Notes: a model not told the origin generated them from the sequence alone. DNA of 64,000 nt from Heliopora coerulea (GCA_030142905.1 JASJOG010000431.1:1-64000); one strand, 5' to 3'. Counted from the stretch's first letter, positions 11,640 to 25,704 are shown. Translations and numbers: made by a program.

Positions 11640-14159
11640 GTAAATGTAATCGGTGGTAACACCATTAAACACCATAAGGAGAAGAATTTGCTGCAATAAA
11701 AGAATGGTAATTTTGTTAACGCTTTCCCCCTCAAATATGCAGTAATAATACTCCCTAAATTTTAAGTAGTGTAGAGCGTAAGGTCAACGGAGTCGACTGG
11801 TTTTGGCGCTGAATATGCTTAATAGCCTGCTAGCACTTTTTGTCCGAGAATCAATATTAGTCAAAGATTTACGTCTGTTATTATATCTTGTTGAAAATTG
11901 CAAAAACATCCACATCCTCTCTTCAGTTCTTCGGATAATACGTATCGAAGATTTATCCCGACGCCGAAAGTGATTTCAACTTGCAAATGAAAGCCACCAT
12001 GCTAGATTTTAATATTGTCTAACGACTCATTGTTGAGCTGGAAACACAAGCTTGTTGTAGGTAAGAGGGGCTTGAGCCTCCCGAACCTTGTTTTGGCTAC
12101 GCCACCGACATTGATCAAGTTTGGTTGTTCTGTCAAAATTGAAATGAAACTCCTAAAAAAAAAATATTCGATTGACGTTTTGAAGGCTCTTTGTTAGAGA
12201 GTAAGAGTCTTTACTTGGGGCATTAGGATTTTCTTTGTCAGCTTCAGCAGTTTTACAAAATTTAGTTTGTAGATGCTAGGTTTAAATTCTATGACCAACT
12301 AACATTAAAAATCGTGTGAGAAAACTCTAATTGTCGCTTGGTATTCATTTGCTATTGTCAATTACCACACGTCCTTAATAAAGGATGTTGTGATTGTTGT
12401 GTATGAAAATCTGAAACAGCAGCAATAAAAGAAAAATAATTAGTCGAGGCACTCTCTTCTTCGCTCCTTTCAGACAATCTAATTTAACTGTCAGAAACAA
12501 AACAGCTCTGGCAACTCCTTTAACTAATTGATACCTGTTGTTTGACATTCATGGACAGCTAACATGCCCTGAGCGATTAGAAACAATTCAACTGGCTTCA
12601 TCACGTTCAATATTCTCAGAACTAAAAAGAATTGGAAAGTTATTAAAAAAGAATATCTGTTCAGTTCACTAAAATATGTGATGTCGAGGAGACTATGAAC
12701 CAGCTTAAACTATTACGCGTTTTTCCTAATAATTTCCGAGTAATGTCACCGTCAATAATGGTACCTTTGAAAGGAGTTTCAAAGTGCATCATACCACGGA
12801 TAAGTTTAAATAATTAAGCATTTCGTAAAAGAAATAATAACCCACAAAAATTATAGTATGAAATACTTACGGATGGGTATTTGAAAGCCAACGGATGCTT
12901 ATCAGATTGCAGATCATAAACATTAACCATTATAACCTCGGTAAGCACAAAGCGCGCGTTGTGCTCTGCTCTTAGAACACAACCCTTGTAAACATTTCAA
13001 TATGGACGTTGTCGAAGTGAAATATTGTTGAAGCGGTTTGTCGTCTGTCAGACGTATGGAAACCCTAGCTTTTCCAAAGCTCTTCCCAAGATGGACAGAT
13101 GGTTGGCGCACTCTGTCGCTGGCTTAAGTGTTGTGTATATGTTTGCTTCCACAACAGCAAGAGGAAGCCTGAACTGTCTTTCTTCAATTTTCTGAACGAA
13201 AAAAGAAAGGAAGCAGTGGAATGACTGGGTTAGTTTTGTGGAGAGAGGAGACAAAGTCAAAATCTTCCTGACGAATCTTATTATTTTCCCGACAAATTAG
13301 ACAACGTTCGTGAAAAGCCCCTTTCAGTAGCACATCTGTACTGGCACTTCCTTGTCGTTGATTAAGCTCTGCTACTTTAAAGCAAGCCTTTAAAGCAAGT
13401 TAAATCAAATCATTAAAACCGTTTTAACTGAAACTCCGCATTTTTCATGTCTTAGCTTACTGTCGCCATGTTTATGTTGGTCACCGGTGTACCAAATATG
13501 TTCAATATGCATATACAGTGCGCCCTGTTAATGATAAGTTAAATAAATAGTATTTTAATCGTCTGCAACAAACAACATTATACGAAAATAAATATTAAAA
13601 ATTAAGGATTTCATTAAAAACATTTAACTAACCAAAACTGCATATTACAATTTCACAATTCTTTGTTTCGTATCTGCAGAAGTGTCAATTACGTAGTCAT
13701 GTGACAGGTTATAGGCAAGTTCATGTACGTTAAATGCTTAAGAGAGCTTAAGTGCTAAGTCTATTTGATGATATGTTCGCTCGGAAATAATTCAAAATAA
13801 GTGATACAACTAAAGGAACATTCGGTAGATACACTGGACGACGGAGCAACAACACAAATTGGGTAAATTTCAAATGTGCAAGAAAATATTGCATACGTTA
13901 TGCGATCTTAAATACAAAAGTATTGCTGCTTATTAAGGTTGTCCTTATAACATCTCTTATGATTTCCGTCGACAATTGTCGGAAAGTTTTGGAATTCAGT
14001 AATATGATACTTTCGTCAGTAATATGATACTTTCGTCAATAGTACAGCTATATTATCAAAAAACATTAAATTGTGTATAACTAGTAACATAAACAGTCAT
14101 TGACTAGACCTAACCGATTGTGGCTCAGCTTTAATGAACAATGATTTACTGAAGCAAAA
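11640..14159. other. Intergenic stretch without a recognised gene
   Basis: AT-rich; only short frames. A passage at about 12060-12110 reads like the edge of an old DNA transposon (GC-rich island ending 'ctacgccacc'), but no partner end or target duplication was found. Confidence 0.4.
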
Positions 14160-14208
14160 TATCAATAGACACATATATCCAAAACTAAAAAGATTAAAGT
14201 TCGGCCAT

Positions 14209-14847
14209 GTTAATATAACTAGTCTCTCAAAACATCTAGATGAACTGAAATTATTCCTTCTGCAAATTCCATTTCAAATGTTGAGTTTGAATGAAACAAG
14301 ACTAGACTAAACAATTCAAAATAGTATGGTTGGAATTACAGGGTATGAGTTAGTCAGACGAGACAGAAATAGAAGAGGCGGTGGGGTCGCTATTTACGTC
14401 AAAAATACTAATCCATTTATTTTAAGAAACGATTTAACTCCTAACAATCTTGAAGCAATTTGTATTGAGCTAACACCTCAAAAGAGTCGACCACTCTTAA
14501 TACTAACTTTGTATAGGTCTCCCTATTCTAATACAGAGGTTTTTGACTTGTTTGAAGAATTTCTGCTGAAAACTGATTTAGAAAACAAAGAGTTGATCAT
14601 CCTAGATGATTTAAACTGTGATCTGTATGCAAATACAGCTGGACCAAACACTAAGAAACTAGTTGAATTGATGCATATTTATCAGTTAAAACAACACATC
14701 AAAGAGCCTACTCGTATAACAGCTAATACAGAAACGTTAATAGATGTTATTATTACTCAGATGGGAAATAGAACTGCCACTGCTTCTGGAGTCATACATT
14801 TGGGGATTAGCGACCATAGCTTGGTATACATGTGTTGCAAAAATTAG
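14209..14847 (+). pseudogene. LINE AP-endonuclease domain
   Basis: The frame shows NETRLD (metal-binding Glu), RRGGGVAIYV, a degenerate 'DDLNCDL' in place of the usual GDFN, and the ending GISDHSLV with the catalytic His. One TAA interrupts the same frame at 14308. This domain nicks target DNA before reverse transcription. The stop and the frame change after 14847 show that it is dead. Confidence 0.8.
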
Positions 14848-14869
14848 TGCACAGAGAGATAAACCAACA

Positions 14870-16913
14870 TTTATCGAAACAAGGCAATTCAAAAATTTCA
14901 GCAGGGAAGTCTTCGAAAATCATCTAAAACGAGCCTTTAATAACTGCAATCTTCGCCGATTTAATGACCCAAATGACGCTTGGAGTGCAGTGAAAGTTAT
15001 ATTTTTGTTTCCCTGGCCGATAAGCATGCACCGTTAAGACAAAGAAAAGTTAGAAGCGTTTATAATCCTTGGATAACAAGAGAAATCAAGAACCTTAGCC
15101 ATCGCAGGGATTTTCTCAAAAAGAAAGCGGTCACAACTAACTCAACGTATTATTTTAATGCCTACAAACAGTGTAGGAACAATTTGAACAAAATAATTAA
15201 GGAAACAAAAACTAATTACTATGAAAATAAGTTGAATACATGTAAGGACCATAAAAAAAATTGTAAAGTGATAAATCAACTGTTGAACAAAACATTCAAA
15301 ACTATCATAATTAATGAATTGGTTGTTGATGAGGAAAAAATTACAGGCAACGACAACATTGCAAATAAATTCAATCGTTTCTTCTCGTGTATAGGCCCAA
15401 AGTTGGCCGATGAAATCATACCAAATGGTGTTGATCCACTGGCGTTTGTGGCGCCTATATTGGATAATTTTATCTTCCAAACGATTTCCCGAGATAAAGT
15501 CAGGAAAGAAATCAACCATATGAAAACCAGTAAATCATCGGGCTACGACAAAATTTCTGTAAAACTGCTGCATGCCGCAGGAGATGCGGTTGTCAAACCA
15601 TTGACACATATTTAATTTGTCACTTAAGATAGGTATATTTCCTGACGATTGGAAAACTGCTAAAGTAACTCCTATTTACAAGTCAGAACAAAGAAATTCG
15701 TGTGATAATTATAGGCCTATTTCTGTTTTTTAAGTAGTTCTTAAAAGTTTTGAGAAAATAGTACACGAACAACTGATGAGACACCTCGAACACCATAAGA
15801 TAATATTTAAATTTCAATCGGGTTTTCGCACTAATCATTCAACTGAAACAACACTACTCCATGCAACAAATAACTGGTTGACGAACATGGATGAGGGTTT
15901 GATTAATGGGGTGTTGTTCTTAGATCTTAAAAAGGGATTCGATACAGTTGACCATAAAATTCTATTATCTAAATTAGAGTGCTATGGAGTTCGTGGGTCA
16001 GCACTATTATGGTTTCGATCATACCTTAGAAATAGGAAACAAGTGTGCAAAGCAAATAATTCTTTGTCAACTTTCCGCAATATTCCGTGCGGCATTCTGC
16101 AAGGGTCCAATCTCGGACCACATCTATTTACGATTTACATAAACGACTTGCCAAACGTCTTACAAATGACCAAACCCATTATGTTTGGAGATGATACAAG
16201 CCTAACTGCAACTGGACAGACTGTCTCTGAAATTGAACACAAGTTGGGGATAGACATTGTTAATGTTAAAACATGGTTAGACGCCAACAAATTAACGTTG
16301 AATAAAGGAAAAACAGAGTAGATGCTTATCGGCTCGAGAAAGCGTTTAGAACAGTTAGAAAGTGAACCTGTAATTAAAATAGGAGACCATGCGATCAAAA
16401 GAATCTACAAGAAAAAAGTGCTCGGGGTAATAATCGAAGATAATTACAATGGGCGAAGCATATAGATGAACAATGCAAAAAGATTTCTTGTTCTATAGCC
16501 GTACTTAGAAAAGTAAAACCCTATGTCCCCCAAGCAACTCTAGTGACTATATACAAGACATTTGTACTTCCTTATTTTAATTACTGCTCTACTGTATGGC
16601 ACGATATTGGACCCCTATCCAGTCATTATTAAAAAATAGAGAACGTATTATGATGTTCAAAGTGCTTAAGGGTATGACTCCAGAATACTTAACACAGACG
16701 TTTAAGGTCTCTACCAACCCCATGTATGACTTACGAAGTAATCATGAAAAGCTTTATTTGCAAAAGCCTAAAATAAGTTTCCTAAAACGGAGCTTTGCTT
16801 ACAGGAGAGCTGTTTTATGGAATGAAACCTTAGCAGGCAAGGCTCCAATGATAAAATTAAATGAAATCACTTTCAAAGCCTTTAAGAGAGTGATCAATGA
16901 TGTATGCAATTGA
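14870..16913 (+). pseudogene. LINE reverse transcriptase, multiply frameshifted
   Basis: The linker and reverse transcriptase motifs appear in several frames: SSGYDKIS and a NYRPIS-like segment near 15712-15726, 'FQSGFRTNHSTETTLL' (15814 on), FLDLKKGFDTVDH with the first catalytic Asp, and FGDDTSL, where the second box reads FGDD and not FADD. The C-terminal part (16596-16913) ends the element's coding region. Breaks occur near 15037, 15616, 15730, 16321 and 16560. It would have served target-primed reverse transcription. Confidence 0.8.
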
Positions 16914-17150
16914 GCCGGGATAATAATATCACCCAATAGTTTTTCAGTAGAGTAATATTGTAAGTTTGTAAATTAGTATTGTATATAGTTGTTTATTTAA
17001 TTTTTTTTGTATAGTAATATTGTCAGTTTGTAATTTAGTATTGTATATAGTTGTTCATAACTTAACACGGCCCTTTAAAAAACAGGTGACTGAAAGGCCA
17101 CCGTGTGTAAATAAGTTTAAATTATTATTATTATTATTATTATTACATAG

Positions 17151-19091
17151 TAACCATCTGAGAATTTGAAATTTTAGTTTTATAAAGCGCAGTGTTTAGA
17201 GGTTAGAGGCACTTTATCCACGAATAAATGACAGTTAAAGAGATGTCTGCGTTGGAGGACAGGTTTGTCCGTATAAACAGCACCGTATCATGTAAGTCTA
17301 ACCAAGCTCGTCAGTGATCATGAACAAGATGATCGTATTAAATGCAATATGCGTGAACAAGGTTAATGTACATTAAGGATCTGAGTTACGGTCGAGTAGT
17401 CAATAGTGATAAAATCATATCAATATTTCAATTTTTGATATTACCTTCTAGCAAAGTCTTTATATATTTACTGAAAGCTCTCATGTTTACTACACACCGA
17501 AAGCGCCAAATAATGTTCGTGGTTAGAGGTTGACGTAGATTTTCGGCAAATTCCCGACAAATTCCTGACAAATTCCCGAGTTTCCCCCGACAAATTTGCC
17601 GACAGATCCAATTTGCCGGACAAAAATGTTGGCGGGTCGGTATACCTCCCCCCGCTTCCCGTCAGTTACGGCACTGAAAGGAAGCGAATGAGATCGAAGA
17701 TGAGATCGAAGGAAGAGGATACATCAGTTTTCCGAAAGAATTTTTCATCAATGATGTACTATAGGTTGTGATTAAACCACCCTCCGGGGGGTATAAGAAG
17801 ACAGACATAAACCGTTTACCAATGATGCCCAAGACAATCAAGGCTACCCGGTCCAATCCCGGACCAACGACCAAGGGAAAAAAGAGGACAGTAACTATTT
17901 GAAATATGATCCAAGCACAGCGTGGAAAGTGTCGTCTGTTTTTTCGAAGTTGAGCAACATACCTCCAACGATTAAAATATATAACCAGAGGAAACATTAC
18001 CAAGAGGTATAGATGAGAACACTCATCTTTCAGTCTTGCGAAGACATCAGATTGATGAAAACGTACGCAAAACGACATAAATCAATGCACTTAGGGAGCA
18101 ACTTCTCCCCTGTTGACCGTTTGAAAAACATTGGGAATGTGTTTAGGTCTTTTACAGGACATGAGGATTATAAACCTTCAAAGCAATATCAGGAAGCCTT
18201 GGGCTAATTTTAGCCAGTCTTTTTTATTATTGAGCAAACAACAATCTAGACAAACTAAACTCAAGTGCTTCACTCTGTAAAACATGGTCATAAAATATGA
18301 CTCACACCTGAGCAGGAATTTTTCTTAGTCTTGTTTCGTTTTCAGTTGGGGTAGGCTGTTAGAAGAGACCTAGCCATTACGGCAAACGTTTCACAGTCAC
18401 ACCTGTAACGGATCGTTGCTACACAGATCTATTATTTCATATGCAAGATTCTATTGTATACCAACATGTTTATCAAGATATTAATGGGTTTACAAAAACA
18501 TATCAAAAGCATTTAAGGAAACGTACCCTTGCACTTGTGTGATCATCGATTGCCCAGAAATTTTCGTCTAAACTCCGAGTTTAGAAACCAGCTAAAGTGC
18601 CATATATTGGAGCTATGGAGACCACAAAGCTGCCAAAGGGTTGATGAAGACTCATCTGGGATCGTTTCGTTTGTGTCAGTTCAGTATCCTGTGAGGTCAA
18701 GTGACAAACAGATCACAAATGACTAAAGGATTTTCGATTTACTGGAAAAGGGCATTCTGCCAAGGCTGACAAAGTATTCAAAATAGAATATGAAATTCCA
18801 TAAGGTGTATCTAAACAAAACCTGTTCAAATTTTTTGTCACCTGCACAGAAAAAGGGCATCTAATCAATATTTTTATTAGAGTTGACTTCAGGCATAAGT
18901 TTTATTTATAAGGTAATTTATTCAATTCTTGTGAGCCCAGTATTACGAAATATTTATGTCCTGAAAATAGTACAGGGCGAAGCATAATTATTATTGCAAC
19001 TCAAGACTTAAATATTTAATAATTTTGTAAATAATAATGGGTTGGAAAATCACTTGTGAGGGGGTTTAATAATGTTATTGTTAAGTATAGT
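17151..19091. other. Intergenic stretch without a recognised gene
   Basis: A short patch at 17540-17650 repeats 'cgacaaattcc' several times and ends in a GC-rich block; it may be the edge of an unknown element. Open frames at 17662-18207 overlap on both strands and match nothing I know. Confidence 0.4.
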
Positions 19092-19350
19092 CTGGTTCAC
19101 ACGTGAGCATAAGCATAAGCATAAGCATACGCATAAGCATAAGCACAAAAGAAAAGGCAAAACAAAGGAATGAAATCAAGCCTGCAACATAAGGATCGTC
19201 ATAATCGTAAGCATAAGATCGTACTCCAAGCGTAAGCCATGAGCTGAACAAAAGATGAAAAAAAGAACAATTCTTGCTGTTTTATCTTTGCAAGTCCCTG
19301 GAGAGATATCACGCTTTGTTTTCGTTTAGGTGTCGCTCGCATGAACCAAG
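19092..19350. mobile_element. Short MITE with a hexanucleotide core
   Basis: The left end CTGGTTCACACGTGAGC and the inverted right end CTTGGTTCATGCGAGC form terminal inverted repeats around ~260 bp with no coding potential. The left part contains (CATAAG)n, 19108-19146. A target duplication is not clear. The ends resemble those of the element at 35879-36487, so both may belong to one superfamily. Confidence 0.5.
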
Positions 19351-19539
19351 CTTATGTTACAATGAAATAAAAATGGAGTACTGCGTAGGCAGTGTGGAAA
19401 TCTAACTGAATCGAACTGAGTACTACCCTCACATTTCGGCAGTACTCAAACCTTTCTGATTATTTCACTTATGTTACAATGGATGGTTATTCTAATATTG
19501 GACGTATACATGTAGCATACAACTAAAAATAATGTCTTT

Positions 19540-21240
19540 GTAAGGAGTTTTGGCCCTCTTTAACTATTTGAGGAGAAATAACCGTTTGGAGCATTTCGAA
19601 ACAATATTATTAACGTGGTTATATCACTTTAAATCCGATGTAAAGGTTAGGGCGAACAACTTGGCCTCAATAACGTCTTGTAATGAATTCCCATTTACGA
19701 TGATGGGAAAGAAAACCCTTTTATTTTTCTTAAAACCAATCCTTAATTCCTTACATTTGTCATCCTTGCAAACGAAAAAGGCTGGTATAAAACGACATCT
19801 CAAAATCCGTTCCAGTCAACGTAATCAAAAGCTTTTTGGTCATCAAACAAAAGGACACGAACCGATACTCCATTTCCATCTGTAGCTTCAGTTCATTTGT
19901 GGATCATTTTAACCAGGGCTTGATTTGTTGACAAGTCGGAAATGACTCCAAATTTGCTTGGATCAAGAAATTCAAGTACTTATTCTCTTACCACAAATCC
20001 TCAGAAAATTTTGAAAGAATAGGGGTCAAGGAAATTGAACGAAGATGCTTGTTTATATCTTTTGCTGTAGGGACTTTGGGATCTGGACTGTGTTAGACAT
20101 CTTCCAAATTGATGGCACTTTCCATTCCTCATAAGAGCAATTCAGAATCTTGCTTAGGAGTCATGACGGTAACACCGCGAATTCTCCAAGGATCCAAGAT
20201 GGAATATCATCCGTGTCCAGTAACTTGGAAGGATTAAACTATTTTAGACATTTAAAAACTTCCTCCTCTGACACCGACAGCACATATGAATCAGGACAAC
20301 TGGTGAGATCGGGAACTGTACATATTTACAGGCATTTAAGGGTTGAAAAGTCTATAAAAGCTCTAAAAAAACTAGCATTAATTTTGTTGTCTAATTTTGT
20401 GTTGTTCATTTTGTGAGATTCATCAATTTACAACTATATTGAAAGTATCTCAGATTTTAAGAGAATCCATACCACAAATCTTCTTTACAGCGCCCCACCA
20501 ATCCTTTGGCTTCGCGTGTTTAGAATTCTTGATCTCATTATGAAAGTAAGACTGTCTACATTTCTTTCATTCGATCTTTGCCAGATAACGATAATTCTTA
20601 AAGACAATTTTATTTCCAGCGTTCAGAGTGACTTTCCGGTTTCTTATTTCTAATTTAAGTTTTTCCGTTATTCGTTTTTCCGTCCGTTTGAGAGGATCTT
20701 CTGTTCCTTTATTGGTGTAATCGTATCTATAGGATATTAACTGGAAGACTGCTGGAGAATGTTACTTTTCCTCGCAGGAATTGATATTATCTGAAAACAA
20801 CCAATCCACCATAGAAAGAACTCCACCAAAGATATTTTTGTTGTTGTACTTCGATTTCTTGTCTTGATAGCCAATAATGCTGACATTAATTCTCGCCTTG
20901 CATGGGGAGTGCTTTTGTTGTGTGATGGTCTGAGAGGCGAAATGGAGCAAATTTTTTGTAGATTGTCATAAAACTGATTAAGGCAGGTTAGGATAATGAA
21001 TAACGTTTGTTTTCCCCTAGTGGTGAATTTTATTAGTTGTTTTAATTTAAATTGGTGATTAACGCGTGATGTATTCAAGCTGTGTAGGTTACCCATTAGA
21101 ACATATGATTAGAATAATTCCACAACTGGAATTCGATGGCTCAATGCTGGATAAGGGATTAATGAGATATTCTGTCATTTAATGAATGCCAGAACCAGGG
21201 ATAACACATTGTTGTTATAATGATACTGTTTATACCACGT
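19540..21240 (-). mobile_element. Decayed LINE (CR1-like), minus strand
   Basis: From 21240 downwards the minus strand carries the C-terminal half of an endonuclease domain (NTSRVNHQFKLKQLIKF, then a TRGKQTL segment at 20740-21096) and then reverse transcriptase pieces: 'LLDTDDIPSWILGEF', 'ISLTPILSKF' and VRVLLFDDQKAFDYVDW, which contains the first catalytic Asp. Stops and shifts are frequent and the 3' half after about 19540 is missing. The order and orientation of the pieces support one old insertion. Confidence 0.65.
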
Positions 21241-23278
21241 GGAAGTCTTTTGGGCTAAAGCCTTATCCAAAGAACTTCAAAAGATGGATTATATGATTCT
21301 TTTAATATGGAAACATTAAAATTATTCTGAATATAGATACATACACTCCCATCTGTTCTATTAGCACAACCTTTTCGAACAAGCTCGTAGCCAGGTATGT
21401 CCAATGCCTAGTCAGGGATGGAATCTGTAACCCAGCTTCGGTGAAGGCGGCGACGAATGCGTTAGATTTTCCGACGAATGGACATATTTCGTCGATTTTC
21501 GGAGACAGGGTCCTAACTTTGGGCAGGATAAGTCCCGGTACAAATATAGAATTATTTTGGATGGTTGATTTACAGTATCTGTAGCGTGGTAAGATTTAAC
21601 TAATATCAGGTTGTTTGAAGCCCGTCCTGGATCAATATGTTGAAAGAGGATAGTTAGCTAATAGGCAGTTTCGTTTTATATTTCATTTAAATTCATAGCA
21701 AAAAACGCTGTTCCTTTAGAATTAAGTCAACTTCTTGGTCTATTCAGTTTTTCAGCTAACATATTACTATTGTTAATATGCTCCAGGCCCTGCGTAGAGC
21801 ACATGTTCCTTATATCTTAGTTGAGGAAAGGAACTTTTTCATTTGTGTTATCAGTTTTTGCCGCAATAGTCGATAGTATAATCTTAGATAGGCATCAATC
21901 CCTTTACTTCACACAGCATGTACCTCATGTTGATTACTGTGTCATTGAAATCATCTTGAAATCGTTGCCACAAACGTTAATTTTGATGGTGTTTGGTTGT
22001 TTGGGAGCAAAAACAATAGTTATGAAAGATGTGATATCTCAAATTTTGGCGTTCAGGAGAGTTTAACAAGTAACTTTACTTCCACCGGTTTTTGAAACTT
22101 TTGAAGGTTTCACGTTTTTTAATGTGGAATCACCAATAATAAGTATAGATTTTCTGATGATATCTTTGTTTTGAAAACAGGTTTTACTCGTAGTCTTGGT
22201 TTGGTTACCGCTATTTAATCTTTATTCCGACTTATTTTGTGATGGAGTTCATCATGGATCGCAGCATACGTACTGTTGGATCATAAACTTTGTATTTCTT
22301 AATTTGGCTTAACACTAAAGACTGCGACTCATTGAGCTATTGAGTCAACTGGAAAAAAGTATGCTCATTTAATCCAATTTAGGTATACAAAAGATTTTCG
22401 TGAAACTTAGCACTTTATATCTGTTAGGATGTGCTGTATTTCGATTCTAGATCTAAATCATTTTCAGGGTAATATGAGCAGCCTTTATCATGATAAAACT
22501 ACATTGCTAAAGTTAACTAGAAAAGTTGACTTGAGCAGGATTTGAACTCCAGAGTAGGATTCGAACTCCAGAACGGGATTCGAGCCAGAACCCCTCGCGT
22601 GCTTGATATTTAATGACGTCACAATGGTTAATGTCTATTATCTAAAATCTGACAAGTAACCGATGACATTGAATACGCTTCCGTAAGTATTCACTTATCC
22701 TTAACCTGTACAAAAACATATAATTACGGTAATTCAGTTTGTGACCATTATAAAGTATACTTTATCATCTCATAATATCCGTTTACCTTATCCGAAAATT
22801 CAAGCTTCCTTTCAGCGCAGCCAAATAAGAGTAATGTCGTCGAGAAACCTAGAGGATTCATGTCTAAATTATTTGGTTTGTTGACGAAGATTGTAAATTT
22901 GAGAAGAAAGTCGAAAGTTTATGATAATTTTTTGTTTTATTGTGGTTCGCAGTGAGTGATTGATATTGACCTTATAGCTTGCAATTCTTGTGAGCCGAGC
23001 AGTATGTTGGGAGTATGATAACGTCTTGTTCCCATTAAATATGGGCTAGATATGGGACAAAAGAAGATACCGGGTAAGCATTTATATGTGCGTTTTTTTG
23101 AGAAACCCATAAAGGATAAGAAAATTTTTTCGTTAAGGTTGTTAATAAAACAAGTGCTAATAAAGGACGGGAAGAAAAGGGTTTTCACATACAAACCAAG
23201 CTCGTTTTAATGGTTTTATTAAAGTGGTTTTATCAAAGTGGTTTAAATCTTTGAGATTTTTAGGAAGGTTTTATGTCA
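21241..23278. other. Intergenic stretch without a recognised gene
   Basis: Short frames only, none with recognisable motifs. A GC-richer island near 21400-21540 and three short 'tcgaactcc'-type repeats near 22540-22590 are visible but not assignable. Confidence 0.4.
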
Positions 23279-23299
23279 TACATACAAACATACATACAT

Positions 23300-23336
<37 letters not shown>
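23279..23336. repeat. (CATA)n-(TA)n microsatellite
   Basis: Tetranucleotide catacata units pass into an uninterrupted run of about 28 bp of alternating ta. Confidence 0.9.
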
Positions 23337-23342
<6 letters not shown>

Positions 23343-24655
23343 AGGCATAGGTATTGGTGCATTTGGGTATGTTTTTCCAATACCGTCGTCGTGTTCAAAT
23401 AAATATAAGTGCTCAACACTTAGCTCGGAATAGATTAATTAGAGCCATGATCAGGTAAAAATAAGTGTTATAAAGTAAACTGTTGTTTCGTCATCTAACC
23501 CCACTTTTTATAAAGAGATTCTGGCAATTTAGGCACCGATGCTGGGTTTCTCATCGATATAAGCATACCAGTTAGGGATATTTAACCTTGACCTACTATT
23601 ATCAACCACGACGACTTACTAATCCAGGATGCTTACAATGTAAATAGAGCAGGAAGGAAGCGAGCATATGCGTCGATTTGTAAGGGATAGGTGGCTAATG
23701 TTCACCCCCATATTTTAAAGAGGAAGGGAACATATATCAATTTCACTTACATTTTGCTTTGCGTCAAATTTGAAATATATTTGACATGATATTATTTCCC
23801 ACAAAGGTAATAATTTAACTTTGAATTATCTAAGAGACGTACAACGAAATTCTTGCCTCATTTTCAAGATGTTCTTTTAGAACTTTATCACCAGTGTCAT
23901 TTCTAAAAGCTATTAAGGCTCAAAAGATGCCCTGATGGCTCGAGTTATTTACCTCATCGTCTCTCCAGCCACTTAGAGGAAACCGACGACGTCCTCACAG
24001 AATAACTGTCTCGAAGATAAACTTCAAAATTTCGCGATTCTTATTTACCTGTGCTAACATTAACTGGTCCAATTGCCGATCAATGGAAACACTCTGCCTT
24101 ACAATATTGTACATGAAAATAGCCATGACTATGAGAGAATGATGAGTTTGACATTATCCCTGTAAATAGGTTTAGAATTTGTTACTCACAATTGTTCATC
24201 ACGTAAGCGGAGAGTTATCCACACCCCATTCCAATGCAAAAGCAAGGCAGACAAAATACTCCATAAAGGTCTTACGTAGAATATATCAATCATGAAAATT
24301 TATGCGGCCATTCTTGCGTTAAAATTTGTTTCTTACCAACACTTTCTGTTGCGAATCAATATTTAACATCCACTTGCTTCCACATATTTCCAATAAATTC
24401 AAACTTCTCTGTACTTGAATATCTTCCAAGCTCTCGATATACCAGACCAACATCGAAGGGAGAACAATCTTAGCGACGAGAAGTTGATCGGCCACGTGGA
24501 CGGTACAGCTAATTTAATTTCATTTACTGCTCCTAGTAAGTTTGGTGCTTTCAAATATAAATTGACTCTTTTGAAAAGCGATTGTTGGAATTCGGGGAGA
24601 ATTTCATAGTTTTATGATCAGCACTTTCCCTAAATTAAGTTTTACGACAGTTAGC
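23337..24655. other. Intergenic stretch without a recognised gene
   Basis: Nothing beyond short open frames. Confidence 0.4.
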
Positions 24656-24659
24656 CAAC

Positions 24660-24900
24660 AGTTGGCGCCTTTGACCAGGTTCCAATTAGTGGCTTAATGT
24701 CTCTGCCAAGAGAAACAAATTTTGACTAGGCTCCGATGGTCGGTTTGGGATTGTGACATGGTTCCACGCAAATTTCACCAGACTCCTCACAATTATGACT
24801 AGGTTCCACCCAATTGTGACTAGGTGCCACGGAGAACTCACCAAACTCCATTCAGAGATGACTGGTTTCCAGGAAAGACGACTGGTTGATACGCGTGACG
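24660..24900. repeat. Decayed tandem repeat built on 'tgactaggttccac'
   Basis: About seven diverged copies of the word tgactaggttccac occur at irregular 20-45 bp spacing. The irregular spacing suggests an old minisatellite. The open frames here have no other content. Confidence 0.55.
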
Positions 24901-25704
24901 ACTAAATTTTGCACGCTAAGGTGCATACAAGCGAACGAAAAGCATTATTACGCAGGGAAGGATTGGTTGTTTTATGTTTTGACAACAGTCATCCATCGAA
25001 GCCGAAAGTCACATAAATGGAATATGATTACGCAACTACGAGACAAAAAAACTCGGTTTCGTTAGAAAAATTTGATAAGTTTCCTGAAGCTAGTTGAACT
25101 GGTCTACATCCGCCCTATGGCATTTTCTTGCTGTCGCGAAATCGCAACAAATATACAGCTTAGTTTCTAAACAAAGTGAAAGTGTAAAATTTATAAAAGA
25201 GACGCCTCAAAATTCATCAAAGCATTTCAGAGACCTAATATTTTAAAATTTTTTTTTCGGACCTCTCTAAGAGTGTTTACATGTCGCCTTTGGCAGGCCA
25301 CGGAGACCATGCGGATGCCTGTTTCCACCACCACCACGACGTATGGATCGACGCCATTGCGAGGAAGGTGTCAAAAATAGTAGGAAAAAGCTTTTTTCTT
25401 CTACGGTGTGTCTAACGCACAAAAGGTTTACCTGGAAACTTGGTCATCCATTTAAAATACATGCGTCTGAAAACTGCAATGCATACCGTTGGCAAACATC
25501 ACACGTAAAAACATACGCATATCGAACTGTGAAATGAAGCGTTCATGATTATATCACATCGAATAAGTTCGAACACTTTCACTGCGCATCACTAGCAATG
25601 ACCTTGAGAATACTCTCAAAACTTTTGCAAAGGTGGGCAGATTGACATGGTTTCGTATACAAAAATCTTATGAACTCGCCACATTCCATCAGAAATGTGG
25701 GATT
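24901..25704. other. Intergenic stretch without a recognised gene
   Basis: No motif or long frame recognised. A patch of CAC-rich sequence at 25325-25345 is simple sequence. Confidence 0.4.

Larger units (their letters stand above)
14160..17147 (+). mobile_element. Nearly full-length LINE (L2/CR1 type), inactive
   Basis: Endonuclease and reverse transcriptase lie in order, followed by a 3' UTR with a tandem duplication (16950-16993 and 17012-17055), an imperfect hairpin with cacggcc/ggccaccgtg arms (17065-17106) and an (ATT)n tail (17121-17146). A structured 3' end plus short simple-repeat tail is typical of this LINE group. The start is uncertain because the 5' UTR is not distinctive. Confidence 0.8.

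Noticed and set aside
12050..12115. Terminal inverted repeat of another DNA transposon
   Set aside because: The GC-rich word looks like a transposon edge, but no inverted partner or target duplication was found nearby.
17662..18078. 138-codon minus-strand frame
   Set aside because: Overlapping frames on the other strand are equally open and the translation has no recognisable motif.
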